A stretch of 64,000 bases of DNA from Synechococcus sp. CS-1331 (GTDB taxonomy: Bacteria > Cyanobacteriota > Cyanobacteriia > PCC-6307 > Cyanobiaceae), in NCBI GenBank assembly GCA_025127975.1, contig JAHLYQ010000012.1, forward strand, positions 1 through 64,000. The letters are read 5' to 3'. Under the pieces are notes generated by a model. The model was not told where the DNA came from. It saw only the letters and a list, made by a program, of their open reading frames with translations, and made no database searches. How positions within the stretch are numbered: the stretch's first letter is position 1; the number at the start of each line of letters is the position of its first letter. Position numbers and translations under genes: made by a program. This document shows positions 7,625-17,289 of this stretch, piece after piece.

Positions 7625-9238
7625 TTGAGTTCGCAGCTGCTGCTGTTTGCCGAACCGCTCCTGCGTGATGGGCTGGCCCGGTTGCTCACTGCCCAGGGAA
7701 GCCTGTACACGGCGGTCGAATCACCCCAGCAGCTGAAGGGTCTGCCCCAGCTGGTGATCTGGCAGGTCAACAGCCCCATCAACCCGCCGCTGCTGGCCCA
7801 GGAATTGCAGAGCCTGCAGGAGCGTTGGCGGCCGGCACCCCTGCTGCTGCTCCTACCGACTGGCCATGGGCTGAACAACGAAGTTCTGCTGCAACTCCCA
7901 GCAGCTGGGGTATTGGAGGCACCCAATCCCCAGGAATTGCTTGAAGCTGTCGCCACCCTGCTGGCCGGTGGCAGGGTGCTGGCCGTGGCCATGGGCGAAC
8001 CCCCAGGTATCGGCAGCCCAATCCCCCCAACCGGCCCCACCCTGGGCCTCGGCCAGTGGCTGCTGATCAGTGGTCTGCAGCAGATCGATGCCGACATCGA
8101 CGCCATCAGGCGCCTGCTGACGCCACCACCCACCAATCTGGTGCAGCTGCTGGTGCTGCAGGGTCGCCTGCGGGAACTGGCGGCGGCCCGCCAACTGCTG
8201 CTGCTGCTCTGGGGGCCGGCCAGCATGGCCTGGTCATCCCCGGCCCCAACTCCGCAACCGAGCCAACCGGTGCTGGCGATCACCCTGCAGCAGCGCAGTG
8301 CGGATGGAATCTGGCGCGCCATTCGCGAGCGCCTCGAAGCCGGCACCGAGGGGGCGTTAAACAACCAGAGTGGCCAGTTGCTGGCCCTCGAGGGCCTCAG
8401 TGGCGAGCGCCGCCGTGACCTGCTGAGGGCCCTGCTGCATCAGGTGGAAGAACTTCGCCAAAGGTTCCTGGCCGATCCCGCCCCCCTCCAACCCCTGCAG
8501 GAACGCTGGGAGCGGTGGCAACCGGAGCTGCGCCAGCAGGCCCTGCGCAGCCTGGTGAATCCCTACGTGCAACTTCCCCGCGAGGGCAGCCTCGAACCTG
8601 TGGCAGAGAGCCTGATCCGCAGTAGCGACCTGGTCAGCCGCGACCCCGAACTGCCCGATGCCCAAGCAATGCTCGCCTCCCTGGTGCGCGCCCAGCCCCT
8701 GCTGGTAGACGGCCAACTGCTGGCGGCCGATGAACCGCGGGCCGTACTCCACCTGGAGCTGCTGCTGGCCAACTGGCTTGTGCGCACCGCCGACCTGGTG
8801 AGTGCGGAAGTGCTGGCCAGCTGTGGCAGCTGGCCGGAACTGCGCCGCTACCTGCTCCAGCCCGACCTGCTCGCAACCCGCAATCTGGAGCGGCTGCGCA
8901 ACCAGCTGAATGCCCAGCAGCGCTGGAGCAGCTGGGTGCTGAGGCCGATCAATCTCTATGAAAGCCGGCGTCAGCTCTTCTGCCTGCGCGATGGCGCCAT
9001 CCGCTGCCAGGAGCTCACCGAGCCCCGCGATGGCGAATTGCGCCAGCTTGGCTGGCTCCAGCAACTTGTCACCCTGAGCCTGGAAACCCGCGACGCCCTG
9101 GCACCCCAGGTGCAGGGCCTGCTGAAGGGCCTGGGGGATCTGGTGGTATTGCTGCTCACGCGCGTGCTGGGCCGCGCCATCGGCCTGGTGGGCCGGGGCA
9201 TTGCCCAGGGGATGGGCCGCAGCCTCAGTCGCAGCTGA
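7625..9238 (+). CDS. DUF3685 family protein, conserved in cyanobacteria
   Basis: A 537-residue protein with the arrangement of the cyanobacterial/plastid DUF3685 family. An N-terminal segment (SSQLLLFAEPLLRDGLARLL to about residue 120) looks like a degenerate response-regulator receiver fold. A long leucine/glutamine-rich helical body follows, ending in a hydrophobic C-terminal region (LGDLVVLLLTRVLGRAIGLV) that may touch the membrane. The open frame begins with TTG 7625 and no ATG is available near the conserved N-terminus, so TTG is the probable start. It follows the Fur-family gene by 26 bases, so cotranscription is possible. No function is established for the family that I can name. Confidence 0.7.
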   Translation: MSSQLLLFAEPLLRDGLARLLTAQGSLYTAVESPQQLKGLPQLVIWQVNSPINPPLLAQELQSLQERWRPAPLLLLLPTGHGLNNEVLLQLPAAGVLEAPNPQELLEAVATLLAGGRVLAVAMGEPPGIGSPIPPTGPTLGLGQWLLISGLQQIDADIDAIRRLLTPPPTNLVQLLVLQGRLRELAAARQLLLLLWGPASMAWSSPAPTPQPSQPVLAITLQQRSADGIWRAIRERLEAGTEGALNNQSGQLLALEGLSGERRRDLLRALLHQVEELRQRFLADPAPLQPLQERWERWQPELRQQALRSLVNPYVQLPREGSLEPVAESLIRSSDLVSRDPELPDAQAMLASLVRAQPLLVDGQLLAADEPRAVLHLELLLANWLVRTADLVSAEVLASCGSWPELRRYLLQPDLLATRNLERLRNQLNAQQRWSSWVLRPINLYESRRQLFCLRDGAIRCQELTEPRDGELRQLGWLQQLVTLSLETRDALAPQVQGLLKGLGDLVVLLLTRVLGRAIGLVGRGIAQGMGRSLSRS

Positions 9239-9297
9239 GCCATGCCTGCCTGCGGGGCTCCCAGCCACAATGGCCACAGTCAGGTTGTGCGGTCCGG

Positions 9298-9852
9298 ATG
9301 AACCAGTTGCTGAGCCAGATCCTGGTGTTGCTCATGATGCTGGGACTCGGGCTGGGGCTGGGGGCTGGCCAGGTCCAGGCCTCGCTCACCAGCAACAGCT
9401 ATGACGGCAACATCTACGCCCTCTACGCCGGCAACGGCTCCCTGGTGCCGCCCCGCAGCAGCCTGGCCCAGGCCATGGCCGACCAACGCCCCGCCGTGGT
9501 GATCTATTACCTCGACGACGACGCGGCCAGCAAACAGTTTGCAGCGGTGGTATCGGAGTTGCAGCGTCTCTGGAACCGCAACATCGAGCTGATTCCCCTG
9601 GTCACCGACCCCCTCCAGAACCGGGCCGACACCGGCCCCAGCGACCCGGCTCGCTACTGGCGTGGGGTAGTGCCCCAGGTGGTGGTATTCGACTCCCAGG
9701 GGAAGGTGATTTTCGATGAGCAGGGAGCCGTGAGTGTGGATGCCATCAACGCCTCAGTCAGCCTGGCCACCGGCATTGCCTTGCCGGAGGGCGGCACCAG
9801 GAGCTCCACAGAGAGTTTCAATGAACTCAATTCGGAGGTCGTCAGCCGCTGA
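9298..9852 (+). CDS. Thylakoid lumen thioredoxin-like protein (PSI accumulation factor-like)
   Basis: 184 residues. An N-terminal hydrophobic segment ([16 protein letters not shown], then VQA) is a signal or anchor. The rest has a thioredoxin-like order: [22 protein letters not shown] in strand/helix 1, and [21 protein letters not shown] with the cis-proline equivalent VPQ. The CxxC redox motif is absent; YYLDDDA occupies its position, so it is unlikely to be an oxidoreductase. Cyanobacterial proteins with this layout are described as thylakoid factors for photosystem I accumulation (slr1796 type). That assignment rests on family memory. The stop overlaps the fumC start (TGATG at 9850-9854). 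Confidence 0.62.
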   Translation: MNQLLSQILVLLMMLGLGLGLGAGQVQASLTSNSYDGNIYALYAGNGSLVPPRSSLAQAMADQRPAVVIYYLDDDAASKQFAAVVSELQRLWNRNIELIPLVTDPLQNRADTGPSDPARYWRGVVPQVVVFDSQGKVIFDEQGAVSVDAINASVSLATGIALPEGGTRSSTESFNELNSEVVSR

Positions 9853-11225
9853 TGGCTCGCCTGGAATCCGACAGCATGGGGGCCATTGAGGTTCCCGACC
9901 AGCACTACTGGGGCGCCCAGACCCAGCGCTCGATCCACTATTTCCGTTTCGGCCAGGCCATGCCGCTGGAGCTGGTCCATGCCTTCGGTGCGCTCAAGGC
10001 CGCCTGCGCCGAAGTGAACATGGCCAAGGGCAGGCTGGCCCCCGAACTGGCGGCCCTGATCGTTGCGGCCGCTGAAGAGGTAGCCGCCGGCACGCTTGAT
10101 GCGGAGTTCCCGCTCAAGGTGTGGCAGACGGGCTCCGGCACCCAAACCAACATGAATGTCAATGAGGTGATCGCCAACCGGGCGATCCAGGCCTCGGGGG
10201 GGGTGTTGGGCAGTAAGAGCCCGGTCCACCCCAACGACCATGTCAACCTCAGCCAGTCGAGCAACGACACCTTCCCGGCTGCCCTGCACGTGGCCGTGGC
10301 GATCGAGCTGGAGCGCAGCCTGATTCCAGCTGTGGAAGGCCTGCGTGATGCCTTGGGCCAGAAAGCCGAGGCCTTCGCCACCATCATCAAAATCGGCCGC
10401 ACCCACCTGCAGGATGCGGTGCCCCTGAGCTTGGGCCAGGAATTTGGCGGCTACGGGGCCCAGCTGGAGTTGGGGCTTGAAACCCTGCGCGCCGCCCTCC
10501 CCCAGGTGCACCAGCTCGCCATCGGCGGCACGGCAGTGGGCACCGGGCTGAATGCCCCCAGCGGCTTCGGTGAGGCTGTGTCGGCGCGACTGGCCGAGCG
10601 CCTAGGTCTGCCCTTCACAAGCGCGCCCAACAAATTTCAGGCCCTGGCGGGCCACGAACCCCTGGCCGCCGCCCACGGCGCCCTCACGGTGCTGGCCGGC
10701 AGCCTGATGAAAATCGCCAACGACATCCGCTGGTTGGCAAGTGGCCCCCGCTGCGGCCTGGGCGAGCTGGTATTGCCCGAGAATGAGCCTGGCAGCTCGA
10801 TCATGCCCGGCAAGGTGAATCCCACCCAGGCCGAGAGCCTGACCATGGTGGCCGTGCAGGTGATGGGCAACAACACGGCCGTGCAGCTGGCCGCCAGCCA
10901 GGGCAACTTCGAGCTGAATGTGTTCAAGCCAGTGATCGCCCACAACCTGCTCGAAAGCATCGAGCTGCTCGCTGGCGGCTGCACCAGCTTCCGCGCGCAC
11001 TGCATCGAGGGGCTCAGGGCCAATGAAAGCCGCATCGAAACCCTGCTGGATCAAAGCCTGATGCTGGTCACGGCCCTCACCCCGGCGATCGGCTACGACC
11101 GGGCCTGCGCCATCGCCAAGCACGCCCACAACCACCAACTCAGCCTCAAGGAGGCGGCTCTGGTGCTCGGTGAGATCAGCGCCGAGCAATTTGACAGCTG
11201 GGTGCAGCCAAACCAGATGATCTAG
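9852..11225 (+). CDS. fumC: Class II fumarate hydratase
   Basis: 457 residues, the usual length for the iron-independent, homotetrameric fumarase that interconverts fumarate and malate. The superfamily signature [11 protein letters not shown] is visible near residue 317, and [13 protein letters not shown] (about residue 93), SQSSNDTFP (about residue 134) and [11 protein letters not shown] (about residue 181) are the other active-site segments. The start ATG shares its first base with the stop of the preceding lumenal-protein gene, implying translational coupling. Codon usage matches its neighbours. Aspartase and argininosuccinate lyase share the fold, but the TNMN/NEV segment and length fit FumC. 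Confidence 0.95.
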   Translation: MARLESDSMGAIEVPDQHYWGAQTQRSIHYFRFGQAMPLELVHAFGALKAACAEVNMAKGRLAPELAALIVAAAEEVAAGTLDAEFPLKVWQTGSGTQTNMNVNEVIANRAIQASGGVLGSKSPVHPNDHVNLSQSSNDTFPAALHVAVAIELERSLIPAVEGLRDALGQKAEAFATIIKIGRTHLQDAVPLSLGQEFGGYGAQLELGLETLRAALPQVHQLAIGGTAVGTGLNAPSGFGEAVSARLAERLGLPFTSAPNKFQALAGHEPLAAAHGALTVLAGSLMKIANDIRWLASGPRCGLGELVLPENEPGSSIMPGKVNPTQAESLTMVAVQVMGNNTAVQLAASQGNFELNVFKPVIAHNLLESIELLAGGCTSFRAHCIEGLRANESRIETLLDQSLMLVTALTPAIGYDRACAIAKHAHNHQLSLKEAALVLGEISAEQFDSWVQPNQMI

Positions 11226-11352
11226 TTCTGCCGGCGGGTGGCTGCGCAGAGCTGGGTTTGTACAAAAAGCTGATTTGGCCCTCGCCAACTGAACCGAAGG
11301 AGTGTTACAACCTTTACCGAAGCAAGGGGAACCCCACTGGTGGGATAGCTAG

Positions 11353-12270
11353 ATGCCCCAAACCTCCGCCCCCTTGCTGGAGCGCGATGCGCTTGCCAGT
11401 TTCAACCAGTTGCGTAATGGCCCCGGAGCCCTGCGCCTGGCCAGCCACCTGCTCACGGTCGTCCTGGGCGGGGTGGTTTGGGCCCAGCAGGGCTGGCCCC
11501 TTGCCCTGCGGCTGGCGGGCCTGCTGATCTGTGGGGTTGGCCTGGCCACCAGCTTTGCGCCCCTGCATGAGTGCTGCCACCGCACGGCCTTCCGCGGCAG
11601 AAAGCTGAACGACGCGGTGGCCTGGATGGCGGGGCTGCTGAGCTTCTACAACTCCACCTACTACCGGCGCTACCACCAGTGGCACCACCGCTATACCCAC
11701 CAACCCGGGCTCGATCCGGAACTAAACGATCCCGTTCCCACCACTGTCTGGGCCTACCTGCTCGAGCTGGGTGGCTGGAACTGGTGGACCGGCAAATTGG
11801 CCGGCTACCGCCAACTGCTGTGGGGCGATCTCAGTGGCCTGCCCTACCTCAGCCCTGAGTTGATCCCCCAGGTGCGCCGCTCGGTGCGGCTCCAGTTTGC
11901 CGTTTATCTGGCCCTGGCCCTGGCGTCCCTGGTGAGTGGCACCGGCTTTCTGTTCTGGTTCTGGCTCCTGCCCCTGGCGGTGGGTCAGCCCGTGCTGCGC
12001 TTTCTGCTGTTGGCGGAGCACAGCGGCTGCAGCTTCAGCAGCGACGGCACCGAAAACACCCGCACCACCCTGACGATCTGGCCGGTGCGTTGGCTGATGT
12101 GGAACATGCCGTTCCACGCCGAGCACCACCTCTACCCCTCGCTGCCCTTCCACGCCCTGCCAGCCGCCCACGGCCCCATCGCCCCCCATCTGAGCAACTG
12201 CGATCGGGGCTACCTAGCGGTGCACCGCCAGCTGCTGGCCAACCTGCCCGCCCTGGAACTGCCGGCATGA
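11353..12270 (+). CDS. Membrane fatty-acid-desaturase-family di-iron enzyme
   Basis: 305 residues with the three histidine boxes of membrane di-iron desaturases/hydroxylases (PF00487): HECCH (about residue 74), HQWHH (about residue 111) and HAEHH (about residue 253), the last within FHAEHHLYPSLPFHALP. Hydrophobic pairs lie between the boxes (HLLTVVLGGVVW; FAVYLALALASLVSG with FLFWFWLLPLAVG). The short N-terminus and absence of a cytochrome b5 domain imply external ferredoxin as reductant. The substrate could be an acyl lipid or a carotenoid. The next gene starts inside its stop codon (ATGA at 12267), and that gene in turn overlaps the glutamine-synthetase-like gene, so the three form one translationally coupled cassette. 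Confidence 0.82.
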   Translation: MPQTSAPLLERDALASFNQLRNGPGALRLASHLLTVVLGGVVWAQQGWPLALRLAGLLICGVGLATSFAPLHECCHRTAFRGRKLNDAVAWMAGLLSFYNSTYYRRYHQWHHRYTHQPGLDPELNDPVPTTVWAYLLELGGWNWWTGKLAGYRQLLWGDLSGLPYLSPELIPQVRRSVRLQFAVYLALALASLVSGTGFLFWFWLLPLAVGQPVLRFLLLAEHSGCSFSSDGTENTRTTLTIWPVRWLMWNMPFHAEHHLYPSLPFHALPAAHGPIAPHLSNCDRGYLAVHRQLLANLPALELPA

Positions 12271-13250
12271 ACCTCCGCCAGCACCAGCTCGGCGACCTTG
12301 CCCTGGCCTGCGGCCACACCCTGGCGGAGGCCCAGCTCACCTACCTGCAGATCGGCGAACTCAACGCCGATCGCTCCAACCTGGTCCTGGTGCCCAGCTC
12401 CTATGGCGCCCGCCCCGACGACCTGGCCTGGCTGGCCGGCCCGGTGCTGGATTCGGAGCGCTGGTGCATCGTGATTGCTGGCATGTTTGGCAACGGCGCC
12501 TCCAGCAGCCCCAGCCATGGCGCCATGGGCCTGGCTGAGCAGGGCTGGGTGGTGAGCCACCGCGACAACGTCGCCGCCCAACGGCAGTTGCTGCGTGAAG
12601 TTTTCGAGGTTGAGCGCATCCCCCTGATCTACGGCTGGTCGATGGGGGCCCAGCAGGCCTACCAGTGGGCCGTAGATCACCCGGAGGCCGTGGAGCGGAT
12701 CTGCTGCGTCTGCGGCACGACCCGCAGCTCCCCCCACAACCGCCTGTTTTGCCTCAGCCTGCGCCAGGCCCTCACGGCCGATCGCCACTGGACTGGGGCC
12801 GGTTTCAGCGGGCCGCCGGAGCAGGGGCTGCGCAGCTTCGCCCTGATCTACGCCAGTTGGGCCGCCAGCCAGCCGTTTTTTCGCACGCTGGCAGAGCCGG
12901 TGGAGGAGCATGTGGAGCACCACTGGTTGCCCCACTACAAGCGCCATGACCCCCGCGATCTGATCGCCATGCTCGATACCTGGCTGGCCCACGACGTGGC
13001 CCAGGGGGGTGAGCTGGCCGCAAGCCTGGGCCTCATCACCGCCCGCACCGCCGTGGTGGCCGGCAGCCACGACCTTTACTTCCCCCTCGACGATCTGGCG
13101 GCCGATGCCGACGCCATCCCCGGGGCCGAACTGCACGTGATCCACTCAGAGCTTGGCCACCGGGCAGGCAACCCCCACAGCAACCCGGCCGAGCAGCGGC
13201 AGCTGCACTCGATCGTTGACACCCTCCTCCAGCAGCCAGCCCATGTCTGA
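12267..13250 (+). CDS. Alpha/beta hydrolase of the homoserine O-acetyltransferase (MetX-like) family
   Basis: 327 residues from ATG 12267. The nucleophile elbow is YGWSMGAQQAY (Ser about residue 120), with a later aspartate in GSHDLYFPLDD (about residue 273) and a histidine in SELGHRAGNPHS (about residue 299), completing the triad order of the family. The GWSMGAQQ form is the branch annotated as homoserine-acetyltransferase-like rather than true MetX, whose elbow is GGSMGGMQ. The acyl substrate is therefore open. It overlaps the desaturase by 4 bases and the glutamine-synthetase-like gene by 8 bases, so the three products probably act together. Confidence 0.8.
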   Translation: MNLRQHQLGDLALACGHTLAEAQLTYLQIGELNADRSNLVLVPSSYGARPDDLAWLAGPVLDSERWCIVIAGMFGNGASSSPSHGAMGLAEQGWVVSHRDNVAAQRQLLREVFEVERIPLIYGWSMGAQQAYQWAVDHPEAVERICCVCGTTRSSPHNRLFCLSLRQALTADRHWTGAGFSGPPEQGLRSFALIYASWAASQPFFRTLAEPVEEHVEHHWLPHYKRHDPRDLIAMLDTWLAHDVAQGGELAASLGLITARTAVVAGSHDLYFPLDDLAADADAIPGAELHVIHSELGHRAGNPHSNPAEQRQLHSIVDTLLQQPAHV

Positions 13251-14559
13251 CCTCTACCAGCAGGTGCAGGAACTGAACTTCCGGTTCCTGCTGATCTCCT
13301 TCACCGACCTGTTTGGCATCCAGCGGGCCAAGCTCGTGCCGGCCTCGGCCGTGGCGGAAATGGCCCGTGATGGGGCCGGCTTCGCTGGCTTTGCGGCCTG
13401 GCTGGATCTCTCCCCCGCCGATGGCGACGTGATGGCGATCCCGGCGGCGGCCAGCCTCACCCCCCTGCCCTGGCAGCCGGAGGTGGGCTGGGTGGCAGCC
13501 GAGCTCCTGCTCAACGGCCAGCCGATGGAGCAATGTCCCCGCCGCCTGCTGCGCCGCCAGCTGGAGCGAGCAGCCGAGCGCGGATTTGAGCTGCGCAGCG
13601 GCGTGGAGGCCGAGTTCTTTCTGCTCGATCCCAGCGGCGAACAGATCGCCGATAGGTCTGACACCCAGGAGAAACCCTGTTACGACCAACTGGCGCTGAT
13701 GCGCCGCTACCCCCTGATCGCGCCACTTTTTGAGGCGATGGAACAGCTGGGCTGGGGGCCTTACCAGGCTGATCACGAGGACGCCAACGGCCAATTCGAG
13801 CTCAACTGGACCTTCGCGCCCGCCCTCACCACCGCCGATCGCCATGCCTTCTTCAAGGTGATGGTGAAAACCCTGGCGGAGCAGCAGGGACTGAGGGCCA
13901 GCTTCATGCCCAAACCCTTCGCCGCCCTCACCGGCAACGGCTGTCACACCCACCTCTCACTGTGGGGGGCTGCCGGCAGCGCCAACGCCGGCCGAAACCT
14001 CTTCCCCGACCCCTGCGGTGAGCTGGGGCTCTCATCCCTGGCCTATCACTTTCTTGGTGGCCTGCTGGCCCACGCCCCCGCACTCAGCTGCATCACAAAC
14101 CCCACGGTGAACAGCTATCGCCGCTTAGCAGCGGCGCCCACCAGCTCTGGCGCCACCTGGAGCCCAGGCGGCATCAGCTACACGGGCAACAACCGCACCC
14201 ATATGGCGCGTATCCCCGACAACCAACGTCTCGAGCTGCGCCTGCCCGACGGCTCGGCCCACCCCTATCTCTTGCAGGCAGCGATCCTGGCGGCCGGTCT
14301 CGATGGGATCGACCGTCAGCTTGACCCGGGCCCCCGCCACGACAATGACAACTACGCCCAGCCCCTCGGCCCGCATCAGTGCCAGCGCCTGCCGGCCGAC
14401 CTGGGCGAGGCCCTCACTGCATTCGCCGCCGATACGGCCCTGCGCCAGGGGTTGGGGGAGGAGTTCTGCCAGTCCTACGAACGGTTGCGGCGGCGCCAAT
14501 GGGAGCAGCAGCGTGCCGAAGTGAGCCACTGGCAGCGGCGCACCGGTCTGGACGATTAG
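13243..14559 (+). CDS. Glutamine synthetase-like ligase, type III / GlnT group
   Basis: 438 residues from ATG 13243. The N-terminal beta-grasp part (FRFLLISFTDLFGIQRAKLVP) matches the LxxxFTDxxGxxK pattern of the superfamily. The catalytic domain shows GVEAEFFLLD (metal ligands), HEDANGQFELNW, GNGCHTHLSLW and NRTHMARIP near the arginine/ATP site. The protein is close to the length of the short type III glutamate-ammonia ligase family (GlnT), which includes gamma-glutamylmethylamide synthetases. The acceptor amine may therefore be something other than ammonia. It is the last gene of the coupled cassette and ends 10 bases before the convergent PhoH gene. Confidence 0.85.
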   Translation: MSDLYQQVQELNFRFLLISFTDLFGIQRAKLVPASAVAEMARDGAGFAGFAAWLDLSPADGDVMAIPAAASLTPLPWQPEVGWVAAELLLNGQPMEQCPRRLLRRQLERAAERGFELRSGVEAEFFLLDPSGEQIADRSDTQEKPCYDQLALMRRYPLIAPLFEAMEQLGWGPYQADHEDANGQFELNWTFAPALTTADRHAFFKVMVKTLAEQQGLRASFMPKPFAALTGNGCHTHLSLWGAAGSANAGRNLFPDPCGELGLSSLAYHFLGGLLAHAPALSCITNPTVNSYRRLAAAPTSSGATWSPGGISYTGNNRTHMARIPDNQRLELRLPDGSAHPYLLQAAILAAGLDGIDRQLDPGPRHDNDNYAQPLGPHQCQRLPADLGEALTAFAADTALRQGLGEEFCQSYERLRRRQWEQQRAEVSHWQRRTGLDD

Positions 14560-14569
14560 CCATGTGGGC

Positions 14570-15952
14570 TCAGAGCAGGTTCGCCGCCAGCTCGGCCAGT
14601 TCGCTGCGCTCACCGCGCAACAGGGTGACGTGGCCGGCCAGGTACTGGCCCTTGAAGCGCTCCACCAGCCAGGTGAGGCCGTTGCTCTCCGCATCCACGT
14701 AGGGATTGTCGATCTGGTAGGGGTCGCCGGTGAGCACGATCTTGGTGCCCTCGCCTACCCGGGTCACGATCGTCTTCACCTCGTGGGGGGTGAGGTTCTG
14801 GGCCTCATCCACCACCATGTATTGGCGGGGGATTGAGCGGCCGCGGATGTAGCTGATCGCCTCCACCTCCAGCAGCCCCATGCCCTTGAGGTCGGTCCAG
14901 TTGCTGCGGGTGCCCCGGTGGTGGCTGCCGCCCCTGCCGCTGCGGCCCTCTTCCTCGCCAGCGCCGCCCAGCAGATAGTCGAGGTTGTCGATGATCGGCT
15001 GCATCCAGGGGCCCATCTTCTCCTCGAGATCCCCGGGCAGAAAGCCGATCTCCTTGCCGAGTGAAATCACCGGGCGTGTCACCAGCAGCCGCTCATAGAG
15101 CCGTTCATCGGCTACTTGGTGCAGGCCTGCCGCCAGGGCCAGCAGGGTCTTGCCCGTGCCTGCCTTGCCCACCAGGGTCACCAGCTGGATGTCGGGATCG
15201 AGGAGCAGGTCCAGGGCAAAGGTCTGTTCCCGGTTGCGGGGCTGGATGCGCCCGAGCTTTGCCTTCGGGGCCCGTTGCAGGGGCTGAAGGGTCGAGGTCT
15301 TGGCGTTGAAGCGAGCCAGCAAGGTGTGGGCGGGCTGGAGCCGATTGACCAGGGTCACCCCTTCGTTTGCCAGCAGTGGGCTCTCGACCACCAGGCCCTC
15401 CACCGCCAGCCCGGGCGGATGCTTGACCTGATCCATCTGCTCGGCACTCACCCACAGCTCGCAGAAGCCGGGGTACAGATCGCCGATGTCGACCCGATCA
15501 CTGGTGTAGTCCTGGGCGATCAGGCCGACCGCATCGGCCTTAATGCGCAGGTTGGTGTCCTTTGTGACCAGGATCACCGGTGGCTGGCTGCCCATCACCG
15601 CCTGCAAACGCTGCTCCTCAAGGGCCACCGCCAGGATGTTGTTATCCCCGTTGCCCCCCTTGAGCTCAGGCGGCAGCTGGCTGAGGGTTTCGCTGCGGCA
15701 GAAAACCACCTTGAGGGTTCCCCCCTGATCGCCGTTGGCCACCCCATCGGCCAGGTTGCCCTGGGTGCGCAGCCCATCAAGCAAGCGGGAAACCTGTCGG
15801 GCGTTGCGTCCCTTCTCGGCTGGATCGCGCTTGAACCGGTCGATCTCCTCGACCACCTCGATCGGGATCAAGATGTGGTTGTCTTCAAAGCGGGTCAAGG
15901 CGGCGGGATCGTGCAGCAACACGTTGGTGTCGAGCACGAAGGTTTTGCGCAT
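14570..15952 (-). CDS. phoH: PIN domain plus PhoH-type ATPase
   Basis: 460 residues in two domains. Residues 1-140 form a PIN nuclease fold opening with FVLDTNVLLHDP and continuing IPIEVVEEIDRFK, with acidic residues at VTKDTNLRIKAD. Residues about 240-460 form a PhoH ATPase: GKAGTGKT is the Walker A near residue 263, and YMVVDEAQNLTPHE supplies Walker B and the DEAQ box. NxxGDPYQID is the motif III-like TGDPYQID. This PIN-PhoH layout is the YlaK/PhoH2 type, with proposed RNA helicase/nuclease activity. It is monocistronic and divergent from the F420-ligase-like gene across 95 bases. Confidence 0.9.
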   Translation of the reverse strand: MRKTFVLDTNVLLHDPAALTRFEDNHILIPIEVVEEIDRFKRDPAEKGRNARQVSRLLDGLRTQGNLADGVANGDQGGTLKVVFCRSETLSQLPPELKGGNGDNNILAVALEEQRLQAVMGSQPPVILVTKDTNLRIKADAVGLIAQDYTSDRVDIGDLYPGFCELWVSAEQMDQVKHPPGLAVEGLVVESPLLANEGVTLVNRLQPAHTLLARFNAKTSTLQPLQRAPKAKLGRIQPRNREQTFALDLLLDPDIQLVTLVGKAGTGKTLLALAAGLHQVADERLYERLLVTRPVISLGKEIGFLPGDLEEKMGPWMQPIIDNLDYLLGGAGEEEGRSGRGGSHHRGTRSNWTDLKGMGLLEVEAISYIRGRSIPRQYMVVDEAQNLTPHEVKTIVTRVGEGTKIVLTGDPYQIDNPYVDAESNGLTWLVERFKGQYLAGHVTLLRGERSELAELAANLL

Positions 15953-16047
15953 GCCGGGCAGGGGGATCGCTATGGCGCGAAGCTAAAGCCAACTGCGCAC
16001 TTACGCTCCAGCGGTTCTTGCCCAGTCGCAATTTGGCTCCCACGCCC

Positions 16048-17232
16048 ATGGCCCTTTTCGCGTTGAAACTCCTGCTGGTGCTGGCCCTGCTGCTGGGGCT
16101 GACCCTGATCTGGCTGGAACTGCGCCACCGCCTGCGTCCTGCCTCCCCATTGCGACTGCAGGCGGGGCCTTTCGAGGTGGAGGCAGGCGGGGCGGGCCTG
16201 GAGGTCAGCGGCACGATCACCCTCAGCAACCCCCACCAGCGCATGGAGGTGATGGTGCCCGAGATCGAGCTCAGACCAACCCTGCTCGGTCGGGGGGACC
16301 TGGGCGGCATCACGGTGAGCAGTCGGATCGAGGCGCTCCATCCGGATGAGGATTCCCGCCCAGATGGCTACTGGGCCGCCTACATCGTCAAGGGGAACAA
16401 GAGCACCCAGGCCCGCATCCGCATCAGCCTGGGGGGCACCGGGGGCCAGGCCCTTGACCCCGCCCTGCTCGACACCCTGTGGCTGGAGATTCTCTGGATC
16501 AACTACGGCCCCTTCGGCCGGCTGCAGCGCCGCGATGCCATCTTGATACCCCTGCAGCAGCCTGTGCCGCTAACGGCTGAGGCAGCCCGTTGGCGCCAGG
16601 GCGATCGCTGCCTGGTATTGCCGGTGGGCACCCACCTGCTCGGCGTGCTGGACGACCCCGAAGCCGTGCTGCGCCGTTATGCCGGCGGGCTGATTCAGCC
16701 CGGAGACGTACTCACCATCGGCGAAACCCCCCTGGCGGTAATGCAGGGGCGCTACCAGCATCCCGCCAACCTGGCGCCGAGCATGTTGGCCCGCCTGCTC
16801 TGCCGGGTGTTCCATCCCACCAGCTCCCTGGCGACGGCCTGCGGCCTGCAAAGCCTGATCGACGTGGTCGGCCCAGCCCAGGTGCTGGGGGCCTGGATTG
16901 TCGGCCTGGGCCTCAAGCTGGTGGGCAGCAAGGGCTGGTTTTACCGCTTGGCTGGAGATCAGGCCCGCCTGATCGATGACATCACTGGCACCACCCCGCC
17001 CTACGACCAGACGATTGTGCTGGGCCCGCAGCAGCCCGCCGCCTTCTGCGCCGCCATGGCCCGCTGCCTCGGCGTGGCTGTGGCGGTGGTCGATGTCAAC
17101 GACCTCGGCCGGGTCAAGGTGCTCGCCTCCAGCCCAAATTGCGATGAGGCACTGCTGGAGCGGGCCCTGAGGCCCAACCCGGCCGGCAATGCCAATGAGC
17201 GCACTCCCCTGGTGCTGGTGCGGCCAAGCTGA
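16048..17232 (+). CDS. F420-0:gamma-glutamyl ligase-like membrane-anchored protein
   Basis: 394 residues from ATG 16048, preferred over an in-frame TTG 16018. Residues 3-25 are one hydrophobic helix (LKLLLVLALLLGLTLIWLE). The C-terminal half carries segments typical of the CofE/F420-gamma-glutamyl-ligase-like proteins of cyanobacteria: GDVLTIGETPLAVMQGR, RLLCRVFHPTSSLATACGLQ, and VDVNDLGRVKVLASS. Cyanobacteria in this clade use F420-like chemistry poorly, so a related amide ligation is possible. It stands upstream of the acetyltransferase-like/ruvX run with a 57-base gap, and may be its first cistron. Confidence 0.65.
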   Translation: MALFALKLLLVLALLLGLTLIWLELRHRLRPASPLRLQAGPFEVEAGGAGLEVSGTITLSNPHQRMEVMVPEIELRPTLLGRGDLGGITVSSRIEALHPDEDSRPDGYWAAYIVKGNKSTQARIRISLGGTGGQALDPALLDTLWLEILWINYGPFGRLQRRDAILIPLQQPVPLTAEAARWRQGDRCLVLPVGTHLLGVLDDPEAVLRRYAGGLIQPGDVLTIGETPLAVMQGRYQHPANLAPSMLARLLCRVFHPTSSLATACGLQSLIDVVGPAQVLGAWIVGLGLKLVGSKGWFYRLAGDQARLIDDITGTTPPYDQTIVLGPQQPAAFCAAMARCLGVAVAVVDVNDLGRVKVLASSPNCDEALLERALRPNPAGNANERTPLVLVRPS

Positions 17233-17289
17233 GGCCCCTTCCCGCCAGCGCCGATAGAGTGGGAGCCAAGGTGTCAGTGCCCGCCCCCC

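Noticed and set aside
8357..9277. 306-residue frame opposite the DUF3685 gene
   Set aside because: No motif, composition reflects antisense of a leucine/glutamine-rich gene.
11226..11352. NtcA site (GTA-N8-TAC) upstream of the glutamine-synthetase-like cassette
   Set aside because: No stretch fits the spacing; only isolated GTA and TAC triplets are present.
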